A stretch of DNA of 64,000 bases from Ancylobacter radicis (GCF_018449475.1 NZ_JAHCQH010000021.1:11772-75771); one strand, 5' to 3'. Numbered from the stretch's first letter, positions 50,724 to 60,342 are shown. Numbers and translations: made by a program. The notes: generated from the sequence alone by a model not told the origin.

Positions 50724-51836
50724 ATGACGCCCCACACCCGCCCCGACAGCCCCGCCGGAGATGCCGTCGAGATCGTCCGTGTCCGCAAGGAGTTCGGCGC
50801 GGCGGTCGGCGTCGCCGATGTGTCGCTGACGGTCGGGCGCGGCGAGTTCATCACCCTGCTCGGGCCGTCCGGCTGCGGCAAGTCCACCCTGCTGGGCATG
50901 ATCGCCGGCTTCGTCACCCCGACCGCCGGCAAGATCATCGTCGACGGCGTCGATCTCACCGAGGTCGAGCCCTATCGCCGCGACATCGGCATGGTGTTCC
51001 AGAGCTACGCGCTCTTTCCGCACATGAATGTGTTCGACAACGTCGCCTTCGGCCTGAAGATGCGCAGGCTGCCCAAGGCGCAGATCGAGGCCGAGGTGCG
51101 CCGGGCGATCGAGATGATGAAGCTTACCGGCATGGAATCGCGGCGCGTGCGCCAGCTTTCCGGCGGCCAGCAGCAGCGCGTGGCGCTGGCCCGCGCCATC
51201 GTCATCCGCCCGAAGGTGCTGCTGCTCGACGAGCCGCTCTCCGCGCTCGACAAGAATCTGCGCGCGCAGATGCAGGTCGAACTGTCCGACCTGCATCGCA
51301 AGACCGGGCTGACCACCATTTTCGTCACCCATGACCAGGGCGAGGCGCTCAGCCTGTCGGATCGGATCGTGGTGATGAATCGCGGCGAGGTGCAGCAGGT
51401 GGCGACGCCGATCGAGCTGTACCGCACGCCGGCCAATGGCTTCGTCGCCTCTTTCATCGGCGAGATCAACGCGCTGCCGAAAGCGCGCTACGAGCGGGCC
51501 GGGGAGATGGCGGCGCTGGTGCTGCCGGGCGTCGGGCGGCTGACCGCGCCGGCGCGGGCGCAGTGGAGCTTCAATGACGGCGCCGAGGTGCAGGCCTTCC
51601 TGCGCCCCGAGCAGGTGCGCCCGGCCTTGCCCGGCGAGGCCGGAGCGAACCTCCTTACCGGCACGGTGGCGGCGCATATCTACCAGGGCTCGCACACCAT
51701 CACGCGGGTGGAGGTGCCGGGCATCGGTCTGGTCGAGACGCGGGTGACGGGCGCGGAGATCATCAGCGCGCACCCGGTCGGCACGCCGATCACGCTCAGC
51801 CTCGATATTGGCGAGGCGGTGCTGATCGCCGCCTGA
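50724..51836 (+). CDS. ABC transporter ATP-binding protein (PotA-like)
   Basis: A 370-residue ATPase: Walker A LLGPSGCGKSTLLGMIAG, Q-loop MVFQSYALFPHM, signature LSGGQQQRVALARAI, Walker B VLLLDEPLSALDKN and H-loop FVTHDQGEALSLS. The C-terminal 120 residues form a TOBE domain (VQAFLRPEQVRPALPGE). I start at ATG 50724 (GGAGA eight bases upstream) and not at the GTG at 50706. Last gene of the transporter operon. Confidence 0.94.
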   Translation: MTPHTRPDSPAGDAVEIVRVRKEFGAAVGVADVSLTVGRGEFITLLGPSGCGKSTLLGMIAGFVTPTAGKIIVDGVDLTEVEPYRRDIGMVFQSYALFPHMNVFDNVAFGLKMRRLPKAQIEAEVRRAIEMMKLTGMESRRVRQLSGGQQQRVALARAIVIRPKVLLLDEPLSALDKNLRAQMQVELSDLHRKTGLTTIFVTHDQGEALSLSDRIVVMNRGEVQQVATPIELYRTPANGFVASFIGEINALPKARYERAGEMAALVLPGVGRLTAPARAQWSFNDGAEVQAFLRPEQVRPALPGEAGANLLTGTVAAHIYQGSHTITRVEVPGIGLVETRVTGAEIISAHPVGTPITLSLDIGEAVLIAA

Positions 51837-51914
51837 GATCTTGTTCTGCGATGAGGCGGGGCAGGGGACCTGACGGCGCCGGGCCTCGGGCGAGAACCGC
51901 TCGGGTCAGCACGC

Positions 51915-54104
51915 TCAGGCCAGAACGCTCTCGGCGTCGGCCGGGCGGTGGAACAGGAAGCCCTGATACATGGTGGCGCCCAGCTCGCGCAGCTTGGCGA
52001 GCTGGATTTCGTCCTCGACGCCCTCGGCCACGAGTTCGAGGCCGAGCGAACTGGCGATGGAGATGGCGGCCTTCATCAGCGCCTTGTCGATGGGGTCGCG
52101 CAGTATGTCGCGCGTGACCGTCCAGTCGATCTTGATGCCGTCCACCGGCAGGCGCTTGAGCGACTCGAACGAATTGTAGCCATTGCCGAAATCGTCGAGA
52201 TAGACATGCACGCCGCGCGCCCGCAGCTCGGTGAGGAAGCTGGTGATCTCGCCGAGATCGTCGAGGCCCTCGGTCTCCGTCACCTCGATCCGCAGCGCCG
52301 CCTCGATGCCGGGATTGAGGTCCAGCATGTCCATGAAATTGCGCTGGAACGCGATATCGGCCAGCGAGTGGGCGCCGATATTCATCGAGACATATTGATT
52401 GGCCCCGCGCTGGATCAGGCGCAGCGCGTAATCCACCGCGTGGCGGCAGACCCAGGCGTCGATCCGTCCCATCAGGCCGAGGCGCTGGGCGGCGGGCAGG
52501 AATTGCGAGGGCTGGCACCAGGTGCCGGTCTCGTCCACCAGGCGGATCAGCGCCTCATAGCCGAGCACCTTTTCATCATGGCCGACGATCGCCTGCAGAT
52601 GCATGTGGAAGCGGTCGAGTTCCAGCCCGAGCTGGATACGCTCGGCCCAGCTCATGCGCTGGCGGGTGCTGTTCACCTTCGGATCGCCGAGATCGTAGAG
52701 CTGCACCCGGTCGCGGCCGGATTCCTTGGCGACATAGCAGGCGGTGTCGGCGGCGGCGAGCAGGCTTGAGACCGATTTCTGCGTCCCGTTGGCCCGCACC
52801 AGCCCGATGCTGAGCCCGAGGGTGAAGGCGCGCCCGCCGATGTGGAAAGGGTGGTTGTGCACGGCGGTGTTGATGCGGCGGGCGATGCGCAGCGCGTCGC
52901 GCTCGTCGATATCGGTCAGCATCATCGCGAATTCGTCGCCGCCGACGCGCACCAGCAGATCGTCGCCGCGCAGCTGGCCGCGCAGGAAAAACGCCACTTC
53001 CCGCAGCAATTCATCCGCCGCCGCATGGCCGACGGCGTCGTTGACGCCCTTGAAATGGTCGATGTCGATGATGCCGACCCAGATGTTGCGCGGGTCGTTG
53101 TCGCGCAGCATCTGGTCGAGCCGCTCCTCCAGCGCGAAGCGGTTCGGCAGGCCGGTGAGCATGTCGCTGCGCGCCTGAAGCGCGACCAGGCGGGCGAAAT
53201 CGGCCAGCGCCTCGGTCTGCTGGCGCAATTGCTCGCGCACGGTAATCAGCTCGTTCTCGCGCCGCTTCTGCGCGGTCAGGTCGGTCCAGATGCCGACCGT
53301 GCAGCCATTGGGGATCTGCCGGTGGCTGGCGAGCATCCAACTGCCGTCGCGCAGCGGGATCTCGGCCCGCAATTCGCGCGACTGGCGGACCTGCGCCAGC
53401 ATCTGGTCGATCGAGCCGGCCTCGGCGGCGAACAGGCCACGGGCCTGCGCCTCGCCGAGAATGTCCGACAGGCGGGCGCCCGTGGTGATCTCGATCCCGG
53501 CATTGGCGAACATGTGCTTCAGGCAGGCATTGGACAGCACGACACGCTCGTCGGGATCGAGCAGGATGAAGCCTTCATGGATGCCGTCAACGGCCTCCAG
53601 CAGCTTGGCCTCGGCCAGCTTGATGCGCGTGACATCGCTCCACAGCGAGACGATGCCCCCATCCGGCGTGCGGCATTCGCGGACCTGAACCGAGCCGCCA
53701 TCCTCCAGCGCGATCTCGAACGGCGTGCCGTCGGCCGCCGCGTGCCGGCGCATGCGCTCGGCCACATAGGATTCCGGGTCGGCCACCCGTGCCCATTCGC
53801 CGCTCGGCACCGAGGCGAGGGCAAAGAAGGTGAAGCCGTGGAGGTCGCCCAATTGTTCAAGGAAGGGAAAGAATTCCACAAAGCGGCGATTGTGGATCAC
53901 AAGGCGGTCCTGGGGGTCGAACAATGCAAAACCGTCAGCCATGGAGTCGATGGCTGCGATCACGCTGGCAAACCGGGGATCAGCCGGCTGCTGTTCTGAC
54001 GACAATTGCGAACCCGGCGGGTTCGGTTGCCCGATTTTGACCGTAACCAATTGGTCCGCCCACCCATCCGCGCGTGATCGACCTCGTGAAAGACCTTGGA
54101 GCAC
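51915..54104 (-). CDS. PAS-PAS-GGDEF-EAL cyclic-di-GMP enzyme
   Basis: A 729-residue cytosolic protein without membrane spans. Two PAS-like domains (about 45-160 and 165-285) lead to a GGDEF domain (about 320-460) with LTGLPNRFALEERL and an intact RVGGDEFAMM, and an EAL domain (about 475-720) with GYEALIRL, EVTETEG, YLDDFGNGYNSFESL, DGIKIDW, VAEGVED and MYQGFLF. Since both active sites look complete, it may make and break cyclic di-GMP depending on the PAS signal. Stand-alone gene convergent with the transporter operon. The start is uncertain by up to 60 codons; MADGFALFDPQDRLV marks the first PAS domain. Confidence 0.92.
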   Translation of the reverse strand: MLQGLSRGRSRADGWADQLVTVKIGQPNPPGSQLSSEQQPADPRFASVIAAIDSMADGFALFDPQDRLVIHNRRFVEFFPFLEQLGDLHGFTFFALASVPSGEWARVADPESYVAERMRRHAAADGTPFEIALEDGGSVQVRECRTPDGGIVSLWSDVTRIKLAEAKLLEAVDGIHEGFILLDPDERVVLSNACLKHMFANAGIEITTGARLSDILGEAQARGLFAAEAGSIDQMLAQVRQSRELRAEIPLRDGSWMLASHRQIPNGCTVGIWTDLTAQKRRENELITVREQLRQQTEALADFARLVALQARSDMLTGLPNRFALEERLDQMLRDNDPRNIWVGIIDIDHFKGVNDAVGHAAADELLREVAFFLRGQLRGDDLLVRVGGDEFAMMLTDIDERDALRIARRINTAVHNHPFHIGGRAFTLGLSIGLVRANGTQKSVSSLLAAADTACYVAKESGRDRVQLYDLGDPKVNSTRQRMSWAERIQLGLELDRFHMHLQAIVGHDEKVLGYEALIRLVDETGTWCQPSQFLPAAQRLGLMGRIDAWVCRHAVDYALRLIQRGANQYVSMNIGAHSLADIAFQRNFMDMLDLNPGIEAALRIEVTETEGLDDLGEITSFLTELRARGVHVYLDDFGNGYNSFESLKRLPVDGIKIDWTVTRDILRDPIDKALMKAAISIASSLGLELVAEGVEDEIQLAKLRELGATMYQGFLFHRPADAESVLA

Positions 54105-54263
54105 GCGCCCTGACTAAATCAGGGAGGTTGCCCGCACAACCACCCATGGTGTCATTTGATTACTAATCTCTAACGAGTGCAAGCCAGGCACATCAATCCG
54201 TTTGAATCCAAGTCATCACGGTTTACACAATATGATGTGTCGGGTAACCCCACGGCGGACGAG

Positions 54264-54416
54264 ATGACATTCTTTTGCACGCAGGCGCAACTCGCACGCT
54301 GGGCCGTGGGGCTGGGCATCGTCTTGCTGCTCGCTGCGGCGATCGGCCTTTGGGCGCGCCACGGTGCCGCCGTTTTCTTCGACATCGTGGCGGCCGGGGT
54401 GGCCTATTGTTTCTAG
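54264..54416 (+). CDS. Small single-span membrane protein (50 residues)
   Basis: From ATG 54264 the frame reads MTFFCTQAQLARWAVGLGIV, then a hydrophobic stretch LLLAAAIGLWA, and ends DIVAAGVAYCF. One membrane span is likely. An in-frame GTG at 54177 would give 79 residues. It ends 55 bases before the SCO1-family gene on the same strand, so the two may be co-transcribed. The Asp-Ile-Val-Ala-Ala-Gly C-terminus looks conserved-like, but I do not recognise a named family. Whether it is expressed is open. Confidence 0.5.
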   Translation: MTFFCTQAQLARWAVGLGIVLLLAAAIGLWARHGAAVFFDIVAAGVAYCF

Positions 54417-54471
54417 GCGCCCGCGCCGGGTCTCGGGCCGGCGTCCACTCATTTCGCAAGGGCGTCTTCCC

Positions 54472-55059
54472 ATGGCCAACCGCCGCGTTCTCATCCTCCT
54501 CTCGGCCTTCGTGATCGGCGCCGTGATCATTGTCGGCGGTGCGCTGGCGCTGCTGCCGCGCGGCCCCGTGCCGGCGAGCACGGTGGCGATCGGCGGGCCG
54601 TTCGAGCTGGTCGACCAGGATGGCCAGACGGTGACGCAGGAGACCTTCGCCGGCGAGCCGACGCTGGTGTTCTTCGGCTTCACCCATTGCCCGGACATCT
54701 GCCCGACCGCGCTGTTCGAGATGTCGCAGCTTTTCGAGGCGCTGGGGCCGGATGCGCGCAAGGTGGCCGGGCTGTTCATCACCGTCGATCCCGAGCGCGA
54801 CACGCCGGAGACGCTGAAATCCTATCTCGGCAGTTTTCACCCGAGCATTCAGGGGCTGACCGGCACGCCCGAGCAGGTGGCCGCCGTGACCAAGGCCTAC
54901 CGCGCCTATGCCAAGAAGGTGCCGACGCAGGGCGAGGACTACACGATGGACCACACCGCCATCGTCTATCTGATGGGCAAGGACGGCGAGTTCATCGCCC
55001 CGTTCAACCTGAAGCGCCCGCCGGCCGAAGCCGCGGCCGATCTGCGCCGCTATTTGTAG
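54472..55059 (+). CDS. SCO1/SenC-family copper chaperone
   Basis: A 195-residue thioredoxin-fold protein anchored by an N-terminal span (VLILLSAFVIGAVIIVGGAL). The copper site is Cys73 and Cys77 in GFTHCPDICPTAL with His161 in TMDHTAIVYL. SCO proteins deliver copper to the CuA site of cytochrome c oxidase or act as thiol reductases; no oxidase gene is close. The 3' end overlaps that of the convergent glycosyltransferase gene by 56 bases. Confidence 0.93.
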   Translation: MANRRVLILLSAFVIGAVIIVGGALALLPRGPVPASTVAIGGPFELVDQDGQTVTQETFAGEPTLVFFGFTHCPDICPTALFEMSQLFEALGPDARKVAGLFITVDPERDTPETLKSYLGSFHPSIQGLTGTPEQVAAVTKAYRAYAKKVPTQGEDYTMDHTAIVYLMGKDGEFIAPFNLKRPPAEAAADLRRYL

Positions 55060-56938
55060 CGCGCGGCGCCCGCACCAGCCGGGGCCGCCGGCGCGAGGTG
55101 CGGGCCAGGCCGTGATCGGTCTTCTCCCAATGCTGCGGGGCGACGATGAGCTGGAGCACGGCGCGCCAGGCGGCGAGCGACATCATCAGCCAATAGAGCG
55201 GCATCAGCGCGAGGGTGCGCGCCATGCCGGGAAGGCCGCGCCGCCGCATGCCGAGGCCGGTGACCAGCAGCGCGCTCGCATAGCCGACCGTCAGCACGGT
55301 GACACCGAGGCCGTCGACCAGCGCCAGCGCCGTCGAGGGCGGCGCGGGGGTGGTGGCGGTCAGGTCGCACAGCACCGCCAGCAGAAAGAACGGGTGCACG
55401 AGCGCCGCCCCGACGCCGCCGGCAAGCTGGACGAACAGCGCGAGGGCCGCGCCGGGGCCGGCCTCGCGGACGAGGCGGCGCGGCTGGCGGGCATGCACCA
55501 GCAGCGTCTGCATCCAGCCCTTGTACCAGCGCGTGCGCTGGCGCAGCCAGGCGCGGAAGCGGCGCGGGGCTTCCTCGTCGGTGGTCGAGGCGATCACCGC
55601 CATGTGCCAGCCGCGCCGCGCGAGGCGCACGCCGAGATCGGCATCCTCGGTGACATTGTGCGGGTCCCAGGCGCCGATGCTCTCCAGCGCCTCGCGCCGG
55701 AAATGGTTCGAGGTGCCACCGAGCGGGAATGGCATGCCATTGGCGCCGAGCATGGGCAGCAGAACGTCGAAATGGCCGGCATATTCCGCCGCGAACTGGC
55801 GGGTGATCCAGCCATCGTCGAGATTGTCGATGGCGAGCTGGGCCTGCACGCAGCCGAGGCGCGGGTCGCCGGTCAGCCGGAACCGCGTGCAGACCCGGCG
55901 CAATTGCAGCGGATCGGGCTGGTCCTCGGCGTCATACACGCCGATCAGGCCGCCGCGCGCGAAGGCCAGCGCCGCGTTGAGCGCCTTGGGTTTGGTGCGC
56001 GGGCCGAGATCGGGCGCGGTGATGATCTCGACATGGGCCGGCAGCTTCTGGGCGAGCAGGGCGGTGGCGGTTTCCGCGTCGTCCGGCTCGATTACCAGCA
56101 GGATCTGAAGCTTCTCGCGCGGATAGTCGATCGCCAGCAGCGCCTCGATCAGCTGCGGCACCACGCGCGCCTCGCGGTAGAGCGGGACGATCAGGCTGTA
56201 GCGGGGCAGCAGCCGGTCGGCCAGCAGCGGCGGATCGGCGGGCTCGGGCGGGGTGATCACGGCGGTGAGCCGCAGGCAGCTCCAGCCGAGCAGCACCACG
56301 CCGATGGCCAGCGCCAGCGCGACGGCGAGCGGGCCGGGCGCGCTGTGCAGCAGGAAGGGCAGCAGGGCGAGCAGCACCGCGCACAGGCCGAAGATCAGGC
56401 GCGAGGGGCCGAGCGTGCCGGCGCTGAGATCGGGACTGCGTTCGATCAGGCCGTAGGCGGCATGGCGCGCCAGTGTCGGGGCGAAGCGGCGGCGCACATA
56501 GAGGGCGAGGCGCTCCGGGGTGGTGAGCGCGATCTCCTCGCGCAGCTCGGGGCGGAGTGCCAGCCGCGCGGCGAGCGCGCGCAGCCCGTCACCGCGCGGG
56601 GCGAGGACGAGCCGTCCCTGAGTGCCGCGCATCAGCCCGGAGCGCATCAGCGCGAGAAGATCGGCATGGGGCGGGTGCGGGCCGGAACCGGAGGCGACGG
56701 TCTCCAGCCGGGTGAAGGGCAGGCCGAGCCGGCGCGCGGCGGCCTCGCCGACCGCGTCTGTGGTCACCACGCCGCTGGCGATCAGCACCTCGTCGGCGCT
56801 CACCCCGATCAGGCGCGCGCGCCTCTGGGCATAGGCGAGGTCGCCGGGCTCCAGCCGGTCGACAATGCCGGCAATCTCGACCGGCAGGTCGAGATCCGGG
56901 CCGGAATCCAGCACGCGCACTCTTGTCTGCGGTCGCAT
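55004..56938 (-). CDS. Membrane glycosyltransferase family 2 with N-terminal MshEN-like domain
   Basis: A 644-residue protein. Residues 1-170 resemble the GspE/MshE N-terminal domain (LAYAQRRARLIGVSADEVLI, then AARRLGLPFTRLET), a known cyclic-di-GMP-binding fold in some proteins. Two spans follow (LIFGLCAVLLALLPFLL, VALALAIGVVLLGWSCL), then a GT2 catalytic domain with RYSLIVPLYREARVVPQLIE, GVYDAEDQPDP (metal-binding Asp), VTEDADLGVRLARRGW and the QRTRWYKGW motif. More spans follow. It probably makes a beta-linked exopolysaccharide. ATG 56938 is assumed, with GAGG upstream. The tail overlaps the convergent SCO1 gene. Confidence 0.85.
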   Translation of the reverse strand: MRPQTRVRVLDSGPDLDLPVEIAGIVDRLEPGDLAYAQRRARLIGVSADEVLIASGVVTTDAVGEAAARRLGLPFTRLETVASGSGPHPPHADLLALMRSGLMRGTQGRLVLAPRGDGLRALAARLALRPELREEIALTTPERLALYVRRRFAPTLARHAAYGLIERSPDLSAGTLGPSRLIFGLCAVLLALLPFLLHSAPGPLAVALALAIGVVLLGWSCLRLTAVITPPEPADPPLLADRLLPRYSLIVPLYREARVVPQLIEALLAIDYPREKLQILLVIEPDDAETATALLAQKLPAHVEIITAPDLGPRTKPKALNAALAFARGGLIGVYDAEDQPDPLQLRRVCTRFRLTGDPRLGCVQAQLAIDNLDDGWITRQFAAEYAGHFDVLLPMLGANGMPFPLGGTSNHFRREALESIGAWDPHNVTEDADLGVRLARRGWHMAVIASTTDEEAPRRFRAWLRQRTRWYKGWMQTLLVHARQPRRLVREAGPGAALALFVQLAGGVGAALVHPFFLLAVLCDLTATTPAPPSTALALVDGLGVTVLTVGYASALLVTGLGMRRRGLPGMARTLALMPLYWLMMSLAAWRAVLQLIVAPQHWEKTDHGLARTSRRRPRLVRAPRATNSGADRPRLRPAGASG

Positions 56939-57057
56939 CCGGGCCTCGGGCTGGCTCAAGGGGCACTCGCCTTCGCCCGCGCGCCACGGTACAAGTCGCT
57001 GCGCGCGGGCGACACGGCAAGGCAAGGGTGAGGCCAAGTTTGAGCGGTAATTCTGTA

Positions 57058-57951
57058 ATGCGTCGATTGTCGCAGCTTTCTGCGACAGTTTTGCTGGCGC
57101 TTGGTATTTCAATACCTCAAATCGCGTATGCTCAGGCCCCAAATGCCGCTCCCCCAGGCGCCGCCTCCCCTATCACCCTGCCGAGCGTCGCGGTGCCCGG
57201 CTTCTGGGATCCGAACCGGCGCCCGGAGCGGCCCGATGTCACCCGCCTGCCGACGCAGATCCGCTTCGCCACCACGGATGACTATCCCCCGTTCAGCTTC
57301 CGCGACGAGAACGGGCGTCCGGCCGGGTTCAATGTCGATATCGCCCGCGCCATCTGCACCGAGCTGGCCATCACCTGCACGCTGGAAGTGGTGCCGTTCG
57401 ACCAGCTTGTCGCCGCGCTGGAGGAGGGCAAGGCGGATGCCGCGATCGCGGGCATCGCCGTCACCCCCGCCACCCGGCAGATGCTGGATTTCACCGACCG
57501 CTATTTCCGCTCGCCCGCCCGCTTCGTCGCACGCCGCGCCGACGGGCTGAGCGACGTGTCGCCCGATGCGGTGGCGAGCCGCAAGGTGGCGGTGGTCGGC
57601 GGCACGGCGCATGAGGCCTATCTGCGCGACTTCTTCGCCGAGGCGGCGGTGCGCTCCTTCTCCACCCCCGAGGCGGCGCGCGAGGCGTTGCAGAAGGGCG
57701 AGGTCGACCTGCTGTTCGGCGACGGCGTGCAGCTCGCGCTGTGGCTCAACGGCACGGCCTCGGCCGATTGCTGCGCCTTTGCCGGCGGGCCGTTCACCGA
57801 GAGCCTGTATTTCGGCGAGGGCATGGGCATCGCCGTGAAGCCGGGCAATGAGGCGCTGCGCCAGTCGCTGAACTACGCGCTGGCCCGGCTGTGGGAGGAG
57901 GGGGTCTATACCGACCTCTATCTGCGCTGGTTTCCGATCAGCGTTTATTGA
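57058..57951 (+). CDS. Periplasmic amino-acid-type binding protein
   Basis: A 297-residue family 3 solute-binding protein. Signal peptide LSATVLLALGISIPQIAYAQ, a Pro-rich segment to about residue 60, then IRFATTDDYPPFSFRDENGR, PAGFNVDIARAICTELAITC and GKADAAIAGIAVTPATRQML. These are typical of amino acid ABC binding proteins. No permease or ATPase gene is near, so it could serve a distant transporter or act as a sensor. It is divergent from the glycosyltransferase gene. Confidence 0.9.
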   Translation: MRRLSQLSATVLLALGISIPQIAYAQAPNAAPPGAASPITLPSVAVPGFWDPNRRPERPDVTRLPTQIRFATTDDYPPFSFRDENGRPAGFNVDIARAICTELAITCTLEVVPFDQLVAALEEGKADAAIAGIAVTPATRQMLDFTDRYFRSPARFVARRADGLSDVSPDAVASRKVAVVGGTAHEAYLRDFFAEAAVRSFSTPEAAREALQKGEVDLLFGDGVQLALWLNGTASADCCAFAGGPFTESLYFGEGMGIAVKPGNEALRQSLNYALARLWEEGVYTDLYLRWFPISVY

Positions 57952-58043
57952 CGCGGGCGGCTCCACTACCTAGAGCATGACGCGCGCGCCCGGCTTTGCC
58001 GGTTGCCGCCCCTTTTCCGAGATAAAGCCCAGGAGGGCAGACC

Positions 58044-59708
58044 ATGACGGCGACCGCTCAGGTCGAAGATGTTGCAGATGCAGCCGAACTGCGCGAGCTG
58101 GCGGAGACCGTCGGCGCATGGCCGTTCGAGGAGGCCCGCAAGATCGTCGAGCGCCTGAAGCGGAAACCCAAAGCCGAAGTCCTGTTCGAGACCGGCTACG
58201 GCCCCTCGGGCCTGCCGCATATCGGCACGTTCGGCGAAGTGGCGCGCACCACCATGGTGCGCCACGCTTTCCGCGTGCTGACCGAAGACAAGATCCCGAC
58301 GCGGCTGCTGTGCTTCTCGGACGACATGGACGGGATGCGCAAGATTCCCGAAAACGTGCCGGACCCGGCCGCGCTCAAGCCCTATCTGCAGATGCCGCTC
58401 ACCAAGGTGCCGAACCCGTTCGGCGGTGGCTTTGCGAGCTTTGGCGACCACAACAACGCGATGCTGCGGCGCTTCCTCGACACGTTCGGCTTCGATTACG
58501 AGTTTGCCAGCGCCACTGACTACTACTTCTCCGGCAAGCTGGACGCGGTCCTGCTGAAGGCGGCGGAGAAGTATGAGGCGATCATGGAGGTGATGCTGCC
58601 GACGCTGGGCGAGGAGCGGCAGGCGACCTATTCGCCCTTCCTGCCGATCTCGCCGACCTCCGGCCGTGTGCTCTATGTGCCGCTGAAGGCGGTGGATGCC
58701 AAGGCCGGCACCGTCACCTTCACCGATGAAGACGGGGAGGAGAAGACCGTCCCCGTCACCGGCGGAAATGTGAAGCTGCAGTGGAAGCCGGATTTCGGCG
58801 CCCGCTGGGCGGCGCTCGACGTCGATTTCGAGATGTTCGGCAAGGACCACCAGACCAACGCGCCGATCTATGACGCGATCTGCAACATCCTCGGCGGCGT
58901 GGCGCCCGAGCACTTCGTCTATGAGCTGTTCCTCGACGAGAACGGCCAGAAGATCTCGAAGTCCAAGGGCAATGGCATCACCATTGACGACTGGCTGACC
59001 TATGCCAGCCCGGAGAGTCTGGCGCTGTACATGTTCCAGTCGCCGCGCTCGGCCAAGAAGCTGCATTTCGACGTGATCCCGAAGGCGGTCGACGAGTATT
59101 TCAACTTCCTCGCCCGCTACCCCGCGCAGGATCTGAAGAACCGTCTGGGCAACCCGGTCTGGCACATCCACGCCGGCAACCCGCCGGTCGAGGAGCTGCC
59201 GCTGACCTTCGGCCTGATGCTGAAGCTCGCCTCCGCTTCCAATGCCGAGGACAAGGCCGTGCTGTGGCGCTTCATCGAGCGTTACGCGCCGGGCACCTCG
59301 CCGGCCACCCATCCCACGCTCGACCAGCTCGCCGGCTATGCTGTGCGCTACTTCGTCGACCGGGTGAAGCCGCGCCGGGTCTACCGTCTGCCGGACGATG
59401 TGGAAGCGAAGGCGCTTGCCGCGCTCGACGCCGCGCTGGCGCAGGTCGATGGCGAGGACCGTGACGCGATCCAGAACGCGGTGCTCGATGTCGGCCGCGC
59501 CGAGCCGCGCTATCAGGACCACAAACGCAAGAGCCCGACCGGCGGGCCGGGCGTCACCTTCGCCTGGTTCAGCGCGCTCTACGAACTGCTGCTCGGCGAG
59601 AAGGAAGGCCCGCGCTTCGGCTCCTTCGTCGCGGCCTATGGCATCCCGGAAACGCGCGCGCTGATCGCCCGCGCGCTGGCCGGGGAACTCGCCAAGGGCG
59701 CTGCCTAG
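58044..59708 (+). CDS. lysS: Lysyl-tRNA synthetase, class I
   Basis: A 554-residue class I LysRS of the archaeal/alphaproteobacterial kind. The HIGH-like motif is His59 in [14 protein letters not shown], and the KMSKS motif is KISKSKG at 303-309. Zn-binding and C-terminal helical domains follow. It charges tRNA-Lys in the cytosol, replacing the class II enzyme of most bacteria. CAGGAGGGCAG lies just before ATG 58044. A terminator follows it. Confidence 0.96.
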   Translation: MTATAQVEDVADAAELRELAETVGAWPFEEARKIVERLKRKPKAEVLFETGYGPSGLPHIGTFGEVARTTMVRHAFRVLTEDKIPTRLLCFSDDMDGMRKIPENVPDPAALKPYLQMPLTKVPNPFGGGFASFGDHNNAMLRRFLDTFGFDYEFASATDYYFSGKLDAVLLKAAEKYEAIMEVMLPTLGEERQATYSPFLPISPTSGRVLYVPLKAVDAKAGTVTFTDEDGEEKTVPVTGGNVKLQWKPDFGARWAALDVDFEMFGKDHQTNAPIYDAICNILGGVAPEHFVYELFLDENGQKISKSKGNGITIDDWLTYASPESLALYMFQSPRSAKKLHFDVIPKAVDEYFNFLARYPAQDLKNRLGNPVWHIHAGNPPVEELPLTFGLMLKLASASNAEDKAVLWRFIERYAPGTSPATHPTLDQLAGYAVRYFVDRVKPRRVYRLPDDVEAKALAALDAALAQVDGEDRDAIQNAVLDVGRAEPRYQDHKRKSPTGGPGVTFAWFSALYELLLGEKEGPRFGSFVAAYGIPETRALIARALAGELAKGAA

Positions 59709-59732
59709 TCGTCTGCGGCTTCAGGAACGATC

Positions 59733-59760
59733 CCCGCCGGTGCAATGCCCGGCGGGTTTT
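59733..59760 (+). terminator. Rho-independent terminator after lysS
   Basis: CCCGCCGG (59733-59740), eight-base loop, CCGGCGGG (59749-59756), then TTTT. Only 22 bases before the next gene, so that gene likely relies on read-through or a promoter within lysS. Confidence 0.8.
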
Positions 59761-59781
59761 CTGTGGGCTGGGGGGCGCATC

Positions 59782-60342
59782 ATGGTGGTTTACGTCGAGG
59801 GCCGGATCGACCTGCACGTCACGGACGTCCTCCAGCTGTTCGACATGATGGACCCGTACCCGTTCCGCGAGCGCGACATCGCGGGCGAGGTCGACGAGCA
59901 CATCTATGACGAGGCCGTCGACATGCCCTCGACCGCGCCGATCGCCATCTTCATCCACATGCCGGCGGCGGCCGCCGACACGGAAGCGGCGCGGGGCCTC
60001 AGCGTCGCCTTTGCCAGCTTCTTCGCGGCGCAGGCCGAGCGTGGCTCGCGCGAGCTGTCGCAATTGCTGCGGCTCGGGCGGCAGGCGCTGGGGGTCGGTC
60101 TGGTGGTTCTGGCCTTGTGCGTCGTGATCGGGCAGGTGCTGTACAATCTTCTGTCCGGCACCACGCATATTGCGTCCTTCATCCTGGAAGGCTTCATGAT
60201 CCTTGGCTGGGTCGCGAACTGGCGGCCGATGGAAATCTTCCTCTATGACTGGTGGCCCATCGTGCAGAAGCGCAGCCTCTATCGCCGGCTGGCGGCCGCG
60301 CCGGTGACGGTGGTGCCGTATCAGGTCGCGCCGCAGGCTTGA
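59782..60342 (+). CDS. Conserved hypothetical membrane protein
   Basis: A 186-residue protein. The first 85 residues are soluble and acidic (YVEGRIDLHVTDVLQLFDMM, RERDIAGEVDEHIYDEAVDM). One or two hydrophobic segments follow (VGLVVLALCVVIGQVLY and ILEGFMILGWVANW), and then EIFLYDWWPIVQKRSLYRRL. The family is not one I can name; a similar DWWP..R motif occurs in uncharacterised alphaproteobacterial membrane proteins. Start ATG 59782 behind GGGGGGCGC. Function unknown. Confidence 0.75.
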   Translation: MVVYVEGRIDLHVTDVLQLFDMMDPYPFRERDIAGEVDEHIYDEAVDMPSTAPIAIFIHMPAAAADTEAARGLSVAFASFFAAQAERGSRELSQLLRLGRQALGVGLVVLALCVVIGQVLYNLLSGTTHIASFILEGFMILGWVANWRPMEIFLYDWWPIVQKRSLYRRLAAAPVTVVPYQVAPQA

